Shown here: positions 1 to 4,961 of the stretch, in pieces | Numbering within the stretch: position 1 is the stretch's first letter | Layout of the letters: each line of letters opens with the position of its first letter | DNA from: Omnitrophica WOR_2 bacterium RIFCSPLOWO2_01_FULL_41_12 | Lineage (GTDB): Bacteria > Omnitrophota > Gorgyraeia > Gygaellales > Profunditerraquicolaceae | Assembly (NCBI GenBank): GCA_001805765.1 | Contig: MHGW01000002.1 | Location: 12,886-22,199 of the forward strand | Length of the DNA stretch: 9,314 nucleotides | Direction: 5' to 3' | Notes under the pieces: generated by a model | Seen by the model: only the letters and a program-made list of their open reading frames with translations | Databases searched by the model: none | Told to the model about the DNA's origin: nothing | Made by a program: the position numbers and the translations under genes

Positions 1-1
1 G

Positions 2-130
2 GCAGGCTTATTTGTGGCAATTCCTACTATGTTTTTCTATCATTATTTTGAAGTAAAAATTAATAAAATTTTAAGCAATACGAAAGAAATAGTAGCCGAA
101 GTTTTAGAATGGGAGGCTCCCCTTCCTTAA
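2..130 (+). CDS. MotA/TolQ/ExbB-type proton channel subunit, C-terminal end only
   Basis: Only the last 42 codons lie in the window; the reading frame enters at base 2 and stops at 128-130. The visible protein starts with a hydrophobic stretch, AGLFVAIPTMFFYHYF, which matches the last transmembrane helix of the MotA/TolQ/ExbB family (typical pattern: small residues, then VAIP, then an aromatic end). A short charged cytoplasmic tail follows. In the family, this subunit forms a pentameric inner-membrane channel that, with ExbD/TolR, uses the proton gradient to energise TonB or TolA. The ExbD gene 19 bases downstream and two TonB-family genes after it support this role. ExbB, TolQ and related subgroups cannot be separated from this fragment. 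The coding sequence is AT-rich, like the next two genes. Confidence 0.82.
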   Translation, partial: AGLFVAIPTMFFYHYFEVKINKILSNTKEIVAEVLEWEAPLP

Positions 131-149
131 GAAAGAGAAAGAATAAACT

Positions 150-557
150 GTGGAGATTGAAAGAAGGACGATAAAGCTTAATCTTCAGATTGCTCCTTTA
201 ATAGATATAATCTTTAACCTTTTATTATTTTTTATGCTTTCATATCAAATAGGGATAAATCCTGGGATAAAAATAACTTTACCTATGGCAAAGACTGCTC
301 AACTTCAAAAAGAAGAAAATATTATTGTATCTATAACTAAAGAAAACAAAATTTTTCTTAATGAGCATCAGATTGGCATTGATAAGTTAAAGGGGGCCTT
401 AGAGGAAAAATTAGTGACTAAACAAAATAAAACAGTTATCCTAAAAGCCGATGAAAAAATAGATTTAGGTCTGGCAGTAAAGGTTATGGATATTGCCAAA
501 GAGGCGCAAGCGCAAGGAATAGTAATTTCTACTATACTAGAAAAAGATGTTAGATGA
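150..557 (+). CDS. exbD: ExbD/TolR family biopolymer transport protein
   Basis: This 135-residue protein is the usual ExbD/TolR length. It has a short charged N-terminus, one transmembrane helix at about residues 14-36 (APLIDIIFNLLLFFML), and a periplasmic domain to the end. Asp19 in that helix sits where the essential proton-carrying aspartate of ExbD/TolR lies. The family works with an ExbB/TolQ channel to turn proton flow into motion of TonB or TolA. The start is GTG at 150, chosen because it leaves a normal short N-terminus; no strong ribosome binding site is visible, only an A/G-rich stretch at 131-142. The gene follows an ExbB-like gene and overlaps the next gene, tonB-like, by 11 bases, so the two are probably translationally coupled. 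ExbD is preferred to TolR because TonB genes follow, but this is not decisive. Confidence 0.88.
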   Translation: MEIERRTIKLNLQIAPLIDIIFNLLLFFMLSYQIGINPGIKITLPMAKTAQLQKEENIIVSITKENKIFLNEHQIGIDKLKGALEEKLVTKQNKTVILKADEKIDLGLAVKVMDIAKEAQAQGIVISTILEKDVR

Positions 558-1167
558 TAGGGTAACAAGCATTACGTTTTTGTTTTCTTTTATTGGCCAT
601 TGTTTAATATTAGGTATGCCAAGATTTAATTTAAGTTTACATCAAGAGGCTAAAAAATTAGAAGAAATTACTGTCAGGATAGAGATAGAAAAACCGTCTC
701 TTCTTCCCAAGATAGATGTCTTAGGAGAAGAGAAGAGGATTAAGGAGGTTAAAAAAGAGCTAAAGCCTCCTGAATCAAAGTCCAAGCCAGAACCTAACAC
801 CCAACAGGAAGTAGTAATAGAGCAAACTCCTAAAGAGCTAATTCAAGAAAGAATTGAAGTAATCAACCCTGCCCAGGAAGCAATGCTGCGTTATCAGGAT
901 ATGGTAAAGCAAAGAATTGAAGAAGTAAGAAGATATCCTCTTTGGGCAAAGAGCCAAGGAATTGAAGGAACAGTCTATTTGAGTTTTGTTGTCTTATTAG
1001 ATGGGTCAAGTCAAGGTATTAAAATCATTCGTTCTTCAGGTTCTAAAGTCCTTGATGAAGAAGCAATAGTTACTATAAAAAGAGCCAACCCTTTTCCACA
1101 CATACCAAAAGAGATAACTACTTCTTTTGTCCAAATGGAAGTTTCAATTGTTTTTACGCTACAGTGA
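547..1167 (+). CDS. tonB: TonB family energy transducer, first copy
   Basis: This 206-residue protein has the full TonB plan. An N-terminal membrane anchor spans about residues 7-24. Within it Ser14 and His18 keep the S-x3-H spacing that TonB needs to couple with ExbB/ExbD. A charged, proline-containing periplasmic spacer covers about 45-105 (PPESKSKPEP and similar). The C-terminal TonB domain covers about 112-206, with the characteristic Tyr130-Pro131, the GIEGTV turn, a VVLLDG strand-turn, and a LDEEAI helix. TonB spans the periplasm and drives uptake through outer-membrane receptors. The start overlaps the exbD stop by 11 bases. Its DNA is AT-rich (for example 18 G+C in bases 1021-1080) and arginine is mostly AGA/AGG, unlike the second copy downstream. 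A TolA-like role is less likely given the C-terminal domain. Confidence 0.87.
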   Translation: MLDDRVTSITFLFSFIGHCLILGMPRFNLSLHQEAKKLEEITVRIEIEKPSLLPKIDVLGEEKRIKEVKKELKPPESKSKPEPNTQQEVVIEQTPKELIQERIEVINPAQEAMLRYQDMVKQRIEEVRRYPLWAKSQGIEGTVYLSFVVLLDGSSQGIKIIRSSGSKVLDEEAIVTIKRANPFPHIPKEITTSFVQMEVSIVFTLQ

Positions 1168-1224
1168 TTCTTTCTTTAATTCTTTCTTGTAAACTAAACT
1201 TAAGTATGTTAATCTAAAAATAAG

Positions 1225-1881
1225 ATGTTTTCCGCTAAGGCCTTTCAAATTACTCTTTTAATCTCCGTTATCGCCCACGGTATTATTTTATTCCAGAATT
1301 CAAATTTAAGCCTCTTTTCCAAAGATAATAAAGAGCAAGACATAGAGGTAAGGTACCTCAAAAACGACCAAAAACCCGAGGAGAAACCTAAAACTACCAA
1401 TCTAAAAAAAGAACCCTTGCTGAAATTGCCCGCAAAAATAACCGAAAACAAAAGAACGCCGCCTCCGTTTGTCAATAAAGAGGCCGGCCTGCCCGAATCC
1501 ATATTTACCAAACCCACATTGATCCGGCCGGATATCATTTCCATTAAGAAAAAAATAACCTTGCCTCCTGTGGATATGGATAAAATCAATAACCCTTCCT
1601 ATATAAGTTATTACCAGATAGTGCGCGAGAAAATCCGGCGCGCCGCCTATCAGAATTATACCCGCACCGAAACCGGAGAGGCATATCTTTCTTTTATCGT
1701 CTCCAGTGAAGGAGATTTAAAAACCGTGCGCCTGGTGCAAGAGAAGTCTTCAAAAAGCCCCTACCTTCAGGAGATTGCCCTGCGCAGCATAAAAGACGCA
1801 TCGCCTTTCCCCATCTTTCCTAAGGAGTTAGATTATCCGCAGCTTTCCTTTAATGTCGTGATCTCTTTCCAGATAGAATAA
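1225..1881 (+). CDS. TonB family protein, second diverged copy
   Basis: This 218-residue protein has the same plan as its upstream neighbour: a membrane anchor at about residues 7-23 with Ser14 and His18 (the S-x3-H pattern), a basic and proline-rich spacer to about 125, and a TonB-like C-terminal domain at about 128-218. The domain shows YLSFIVSSEGDLKTV and a helix ending SIKDASPFP, matching KRANPFP in the first copy. The usual Tyr-Pro motif at the start of the domain is absent; the segment reads AAYQNYT. It may therefore contact a different partner. It lies 57 bases after the first copy, with no clear ribosome binding site. It is markedly richer in G+C (33 of 60 in 1441-1500, 35 of 60 in 1621-1680) than the first copy, so a simple recent tandem duplication is unlikely. 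Its stop is immediately followed by the rpsU promoter. Confidence 0.8.
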   Translation: MFSAKAFQITLLISVIAHGIILFQNSNLSLFSKDNKEQDIEVRYLKNDQKPEEKPKTTNLKKEPLLKLPAKITENKRTPPPFVNKEAGLPESIFTKPTLIRPDIISIKKKITLPPVDMDKINNPSYISYYQIVREKIRRAAYQNYTRTETGEAYLSFIVSSEGDLKTVRLVQEKSSKSPYLQEIALRSIKDASPFPIFPKELDYPQLSFNVVISFQIE

Positions 1882-1882
1882 A

Positions 1883-1911
1883 TTGACATCTGGCAAAATC
1901 AGTGATATCAT
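1883..1911 (+). promoter_or_regulatory. Strong extended -10 sigma70-type promoter for rpsU
   Basis: A perfect -35 box TTGACA at 1883-1888 is followed, after exactly 17 bases, by TATCAT at 1906-1911 (one mismatch to TATAAT). TG at 1903-1904 forms an extended -10 element. This is much better than any other promoter-like match I found in the window. Transcription should start near 1918, just where the inverted-repeat region begins. It lies two bases after the stop of the second TonB gene, and points at rpsU. Sigma factor preference in this organism is assumed, not shown. Confidence 0.78.
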
Positions 1912-1917
1912 AAGTGA

Positions 1918-1960
1918 GTGCACAATTTATGGAACGATAGTGAACATAAATTGTCTGCAC
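1918..1960 (+). repeat. Inverted repeat / hairpin 1 of the rpsU leader
   Basis: GTGCACAATTTATG (1918-1931) is complementary to CATAAATTGT-CT-GCAC (1945-1960), giving 14 base pairs with a two-base bulge and a loop of 13 bases. No U-tract follows, so it is not a Rho-independent terminator. Its sequence is related, in inverted orientation, to the hairpin at 2057-2092. Confidence 0.85.
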
Positions 1961-2043
1961 GAACTTATCCCGCACCTTCATTTTATCCAAGTATTTAATC
2001 TCAAAACATGAATAAATAAAAGGTGCGGGATTAATTCGCAGAC
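1953..2043 (+). repeat. Central long-range stem of the rpsU leader
   Basis: CCCGCACCTT (1969-1978) pairs perfectly with AAGGTGCGGG (2020-2029). The pairing extends outward with small interruptions, through AT next to the stem, GAA/TTC, and GTCTGC (1953-1958) with GCAGAC (2038-2043). The loop of about 40 bases between the arms is AT-rich and has a few further weak pairs near its base. This stem is the centre of symmetry of the whole leader. Confidence 0.8.
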
Positions 2044-2056
2044 GGCCTTACTGCCT

Positions 2057-2092
2057 ATAACTTATTTCGCTCTTACGAGCTCCATAAGTTAT
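2057..2092 (+). repeat. Inverted repeat / hairpin 2 of the rpsU leader
   Basis: ATAACTTAT (2057-2065) pairs perfectly with ATAAGTTAT (2084-2092). After a three-base internal loop on each side, GCTC (2069-2072) pairs with GAGC (2077-2080) around the tetraloop TTAC. The hairpin ends 9 bases before the purine-rich ribosome binding site of rpsU, so its stability could affect access by ribosomes. No U-tract follows. Confidence 0.82.
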
Positions 2093-2118
2093 CTGCTCAT
2101 TAAAAGGAGATGATAAAA

Positions 2119-2283
2119 ATGCCAGGAGTAGAAGTAAGAAAAGACGAGTCTTTTGAATCTGCCTTGCGGCGCTTTAAAAAAAGGATTGAGCAAGAGGGAA
2201 TCTTAAGGGAAATAAGGGACCGCAAGCATTATGAAAAACCCAGTGCAAAAAGAAGAAAAAAGGCCAGGTCAACAAAAAGATAA
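2119..2283 (+). CDS. rpsU: Small ribosomal subunit protein bS21
   Basis: This 54-residue, very basic protein matches bS21. It begins MPGVEVRKDESFESALRRFK, continues with KKRIEQEGILREIRDRKHYEKP, and ends in a Lys/Arg-rich tail (AKRRKKARSTKR). bS21 binds the 30S platform close to the 3' end of 16S rRNA, where the anti-Shine-Dalgarno sequence lies, and helps initiation. The length is normal for short bS21 forms. The start ATG at 2119 is 9 bases after GGAG (2106-2109). An in-frame ATG at 2110 overlaps the ribosome binding site and is rejected. The gene is preceded by its own promoter and a long structured leader. The next gene starts two bases after its stop. At 54 codons it is easily missed by automatic calling with a length cut-off. 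Confidence 0.95.
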   Translation: MPGVEVRKDESFESALRRFKKRIEQEGILREIRDRKHYEKPSAKRRKKARSTKR

Positions 2284-2285
2284 AA

Positions 2286-3209
2286 ATGGGGCTGGGAATT
2301 TCTACCTCATGGAACGCATTCCGCCACAAAAACGGAAAGAATCTAGTCGCTGAAATTATTGCCTTAGGTTTCCAGGATTTAGAATTAAGTTTTAACCTTA
2401 CGCCCTCCATTATCAGGGATATCGAAGCATTAGTCAGAAACAAAAATATACAAATTATCAGTCTGCATAATTTTTGCCCCATACCAGAGGGCCTGGAACG
2501 GGAATATGCGCTGCCGGATTATTACCCGATGTCTTCTCTTGATGAAAAAGAGAGGCAATTATCCATATTCTTTAGCAAAAGAACCATAGATACGGCGGAA
2601 AAGTTAGGGGCAAAGGCAGTAGTTTTACATTGCGGCAGGGTGCAATTACCCGATAAAACCCGGGATTTGATTACGCTGTTTAACCAAGGCCTGAAGGGCA
2701 CTAAAGAATTTAATGCCTTAAGAGATAATATTCTCCAAGAAAGGCAAGAGTATTACCAACCGTTCTTTGAAAATACACTGAAGAGCCTGGAGGAATTGAA
2801 CCGTTACGCGCAGGACAAAAATATATTTTTAGGCCTGGAGACCCGTTTTTACTACCGCGAGATACCCACACAGGAAGAAATAGGCATAATCCTAGGAAAA
2901 TTTAAAAAATCCCAAATATTTTACTGGCACGATACCGGCCATGCCGAGGTGATGGAAAAATTAGGTTTTGCTACTCATAAAGAATATCTGGATTTATATG
3001 CAGATGCGCTGCTGGGTATCCATATACATAATGTCTCTGGTTGCGCTGACCATCAGGCGCCTGTTCAGGGAGAGATTGATTTTACTTGGCTTGCGCCTTA
3101 TTTAAAACAAAAGACCTTAAAGGTAATTGAGGCGCACCATCCGGCAAGCGCTTTTGCTGTAAAACAAAGCAAGGAATACTTAGAAAAAATCTGGGATGGA
3201 AAAATCTAA
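2286..3209 (+). CDS. TIM-barrel sugar phosphate isomerase/epimerase family protein
   Basis: This 307-residue protein has the xylose isomerase-like TIM-barrel (AP endonuclease 2 superfamily) pattern. Motifs in order are an N-terminal beta strand with GISTSWN, DLELSF at 31-36, His61 after ISL, His115 in VVLHCG, Glu185 in LGLETR, the FYWHDTGH motif with Asp216 and His219, GIHIHN with His246 and His248, ADH at 254-256, and Glu282 in VIEAHH. The Glu, Asp/His, His and Glu positions are those that bind divalent metal in this superfamily. The substrate cannot be read from sequence; a sugar or sugar-phosphate isomerase/epimerase is the usual annotation, while DNA repair (endonuclease IV) seems unlikely. 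The start lies two bases after the rpsU stop with no ribosome binding site of its own, suggesting coupled translation. It overlaps the next gene by 14 bases. Confidence 0.82.
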   Translation: MGLGISTSWNAFRHKNGKNLVAEIIALGFQDLELSFNLTPSIIRDIEALVRNKNIQIISLHNFCPIPEGLEREYALPDYYPMSSLDEKERQLSIFFSKRTIDTAEKLGAKAVVLHCGRVQLPDKTRDLITLFNQGLKGTKEFNALRDNILQERQEYYQPFFENTLKSLEELNRYAQDKNIFLGLETRFYYREIPTQEEIGIILGKFKKSQIFYWHDTGHAEVMEKLGFATHKEYLDLYADALLGIHIHNVSGCADHQAPVQGEIDFTWLAPYLKQKTLKVIEAHHPASAFAVKQSKEYLEKIWDGKI

Positions 3210-4017
3210 ATTAAGAAAACCTGCTGTCGCCGGGCAATTTTATCCTTTATCCAATGAAAGCCTCAAGGAACAGATAGAAATACTCGTGGATAAAGAACTT
3301 AAGAAAATAGATATTATTGCCTGTATGCTGCCGCATGCGGGTTACCTGTATTCCGGTAAAGTCGCTGCTCAAACCGCATCGCAGATTAAAATCAGGGATA
3401 CGGTCATACTCCTCGGGCCAAATCATACGGGTTATGGCGTGCCTTTCAGTATTATGACCGAGGGCGTCTGGCAGACACCGATGGGAGAAGTGGCTATTGA
3501 TTCTGCTTTAGCCAAACAAATATTAAGCCATTCCAGCTACCTCAAAGAAGACAGCCTGGCGCATCTGCATGAACATTCATTAGAAGTAGAATTGCCTTTT
3601 TTACAATATTTTAAAACCGATTTTAAAATTGTACCGATTATTCTTTCCACTGACCAGGCCAGCATTCTAAAAGAGATCGGCAAGGAAATCGCGCAAACTA
3701 TCAATGCATCCGGAATAAAGGATTCCATAATGCTGGTGGCCAGCTCTGACCTGACTCACTATGAAAGCCAAGCCCAGGCCCAAAAGAAAGACAAACAGGC
3801 AATACAGGCCATATTAGATTTAAACGAAGATACCCTGATGGAAAAAATCCAGCAGCTCAATATATCTATGTGCGGGTATGCGCCGGTAATCACCGTGATT
3901 GTCGCCGCTAAATTATTAGGCGCTCATTCCAGCCGGTTAATCAAATATCAAACCAGCGGCGATATCACCCAGGATTTTGAGAGTGTGGTGGGTTACGCCG
4001 GAATCATAATTTATTAA
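3196..4017 (+). CDS. Memo family protein (AmmeMemoRadiSam system protein B type)
   Basis: This 273-residue protein covers the whole Memo (MEMO1-like) family. Signature segments are RKPAVAGQFYP at 7-17, MLPHAGYLYSG with His47, LLGPNHTG with His77, EHSLEVELPFLQY at 126-138, VASSDLTHY with Asp185 and His188, and SMCGYAP with Cys226. His47, His77 and Cys226 match the metal-binding site described for human MEMO1. The fold is related to class III extradiol dioxygenases, but catalysis is not established. In many prokaryotes this protein occurs with an AMMECR1-domain protein and a radical SAM protein; neither is in this window. It overlaps the isomerase-like gene by 14 bases and is four bases from the next gene. 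The shared operon suggests, but does not prove, a link with the isomerase-like protein. The biochemical role remains unknown. Confidence 0.93.
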   Translation: MEKSKLRKPAVAGQFYPLSNESLKEQIEILVDKELKKIDIIACMLPHAGYLYSGKVAAQTASQIKIRDTVILLGPNHTGYGVPFSIMTEGVWQTPMGEVAIDSALAKQILSHSSYLKEDSLAHLHEHSLEVELPFLQYFKTDFKIVPIILSTDQASILKEIGKEIAQTINASGIKDSIMLVASSDLTHYESQAQAQKKDKQAIQAILDLNEDTLMEKIQQLNISMCGYAPVITVIVAAKLLGAHSSRLIKYQTSGDITQDFESVVGYAGIIIY

Positions 4018-4021
4018 ACCT

Positions 4022-4375
4022 ATGGATGAGATAAAAAAGAGTTCCGATGAAAGTTGGAAAGAGGCAGTAGAAAAAGAAAAGGAAACCTTAAAGAAAGATG
4101 GTAAATTCGTCCCTCCCCAGCCGGATTTTAATTTCTTTGTCACTACCCTTTCCCTGCAGGCTTCTATTGCCTTGGGCGAAATGCCCAATCCGTCGACAAA
4201 TAAAAAAGAAGAAGACCTCGCCCAAGCCAAATTCCTGATTGATACCCTGGGGATGTTAAAAGAGAAAACAAAAGGAAACCTGAGTACTGAAGAGGCTAAT
4301 TTTTTAGAAAACATACTTTATGAATTAAGGATGGTCTATGTTTCTAAACCAAGGGAGGGAATAAAAAATGATTGA
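4022..4375 (+). CDS. DUF1844 family protein
   Basis: This 117-residue protein is recognised by the DUF1844 core: PPQPDFNFFVTTLSLQASIA, then LGEMPNP, then AQAKFLIDTLGMLKEKTKGN, then STEEANFLENILYELRMVYV. The core covers about residues 31-107 and is predicted mostly helical. The N-terminal 28 residues are highly charged and lysine/glutamate-rich and are probably a flexible or coiled segment. No signal peptide or membrane helix is seen. The function of the family is unknown. The gene starts four bases after the Memo gene, without a clear ribosome binding site, and its end overlaps the Trm112-like gene by 8 bases, so all three are likely co-expressed. No catalytic motif can be named. Confidence 0.9.
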   Translation: MDEIKKSSDESWKEAVEKEKETLKKDGKFVPPQPDFNFFVTTLSLQASIALGEMPNPSTNKKEEDLAQAKFLIDTLGMLKEKTKGNLSTEEANFLENILYELRMVYVSKPREGIKND

Positions 4376-4523
4376 TAAAGAACTACTGGATATCCTGGCC
4401 TGCCCTGCCTGCAAGGGGGATGTGGAACTAAAAGATAATAAGATTATCTGTAAAAATTGCGGGAAGAAATATCCCATCAAAGATGGAATCCCCGTAATGC
4501 TCATTGACGAAGCAGAGGGTTAG
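4368..4523 (+). CDS. Trm112-like zinc-ribbon protein (UPF0434/YcaR type)
   Basis: This 51-residue protein carries two cysteine pairs, C12-P-A-C15 and C28-K-N-C31, expected to bind one zinc ion. It begins IDKELLDILACPACKG and ends KYPIKDGIPVMLIDE, the standard plan of bacterial Trm112p-like proteins. In eukaryotes and archaea Trm112 activates several methyltransferases; in most bacteria the role of the short form is not settled. The ATG at 4368 has a good ribosome binding site, GGGAGGG, at 4353-4359 and overlaps the end of the DUF1844 gene by 8 bases. The next gene, aroQ, starts directly after its stop codon. The length is typical for the family (about 50-60), so this is a complete gene despite its small size. 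Confidence 0.92.
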   Translation: MIDKELLDILACPACKGDVELKDNKIICKNCGKKYPIKDGIPVMLIDEAEG

Positions 4524-4955
4524 ATGAAAAAAATCTTAGTAATACACGGGCCAAATTTAGATTTACTGGGCCAGAGGGAACCTGCGGTTTACGGCAAGGT
4601 AACCTTAAAACAGATAAATGCGGCATTGAAAAAAATCGCCAAAAAGAGGAATGCCGCGCTAACCATAAAACAATCAAATCATGAGGGAGAAATCGTAGAC
4701 CTGATCGGTAAGGCCAAATCTAAATTCGCCGGCCTACTGATCAATCCTGCTGCCTATACCCATACTAGCGTGGCCGTCAGAGACGCGATTTCCGGTTCCG
4801 GAATATTAACGGTAGAAGTGCATCTTTCTAATATCTACTCCCGGGAAGAATTCAGGCAAAAATCCCTGATTAGCCCGGTAGCAAAGGGGGCGGTTTTGGG
4901 TTTTGGCCTTAAAAGTTATACCTTAGGCCTTGAGGCGCTATTGGATTTAATTTAA
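4524..4955 (+). CDS. aroQ: Type II 3-dehydroquinate dehydratase
   Basis: This 143-residue protein is a full-length type II dehydroquinase, which converts 3-dehydroquinate to 3-dehydroshikimate in the shikimate pathway to aromatic amino acids. The N-terminal signature IHGPNLDLLGQREPAVYG includes Arg18 and Tyr23, the residues of the mobile active-site lid. SNHEGEIVDLI follows at 51-61, then INPAAYTHTS with Asn74 and His80, and VEVHLSNIYSREEFR with His100 and Arg111. These cover the known catalytic tyrosine, arginine, asparagine and histidine positions. The enzyme is cytoplasmic and usually a dodecamer. The ATG abuts the previous stop and has AGAGGG at 4514-4519 as ribosome binding site. In Bacillus the same gene also precedes a Xaa-Pro peptidase and efp. 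Identification is secure. Confidence 0.96.
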   Translation: MKKILVIHGPNLDLLGQREPAVYGKVTLKQINAALKKIAKKRNAALTIKQSNHEGEIVDLIGKAKSKFAGLLINPAAYTHTSVAVRDAISGSGILTVEVHLSNIYSREEFRQKSLISPVAKGAVLGFGLKSYTLGLEALLDLI

Positions 4956-4961
4956 TGCTCA

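Larger units (their letters stand above)
1918..2118 (+). promoter_or_regulatory. Structured 5' leader of rpsU, candidate cis-regulatory RNA
   Basis: This stretch of about 200 bases between the predicted transcription start and the rpsU ATG has no credible gene but a great deal of base-pairing potential. It contains a hairpin at 1918-1960, a central stem pairing about 1953-1978 with 2020-2043, and a hairpin at 2057-2092. A strong ribosome binding site, AAAAGGAGAT, lies at 2102-2111. The first hairpin and the central stem share bases 1953-1960, so they cannot both form fully; two alternative folds are possible. CTCC at 2080-2083 could pair with GGAG of the ribosome binding site, though only over four bases. 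Many ribosomal protein genes are autoregulated through leaders, so feedback by bS21 is a fair hypothesis, not a demonstrated fact. A mobile palindromic element inserted in the leader is the main alternative. Confidence 0.55.

Noticed and set aside
1187..1215. Promoter before the second TonB gene (TTGTAA ... TAATCT)
   Set aside because: The -10 match is only three of six and the -35 is imperfect; in AT-rich sequence this is expected by chance.
1918..1960. Rho-independent terminator after the second TonB gene
   Set aside because: The stem is good but AT-rich, no run of T follows it, and it starts at the predicted transcription start of the rpsU promoter.
1911..2103. 6S RNA gene
   Set aside because: The length of about 190 nt and the long imperfect hairpin form are reminiscent, but each half folds into its own hairpin rather than leaving a central bubble, and the transcript leads directly into the rpsU ribosome binding site.
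1882..2118. Insertion sequence remnant
   Set aside because: No transposase fragment or clear direct target duplication is visible; a small mobile palindrome remains possible and is stated as an alternative for the leader.
2110..2121. ATG at 2110 as the rpsU start
   Set aside because: It is in frame but overlaps the ribosome binding site GGAG; ATG 2119 has normal spacing and matches the bS21 N-terminus.
2174..2482. Open frames on the minus strand, here and opposite the peptidase, efp, accC and other genes
   Set aside because: They lie opposite well-identified genes, resemble no family I recognise, lack ribosome binding sites, and are explained as shadows of the + strand genes.
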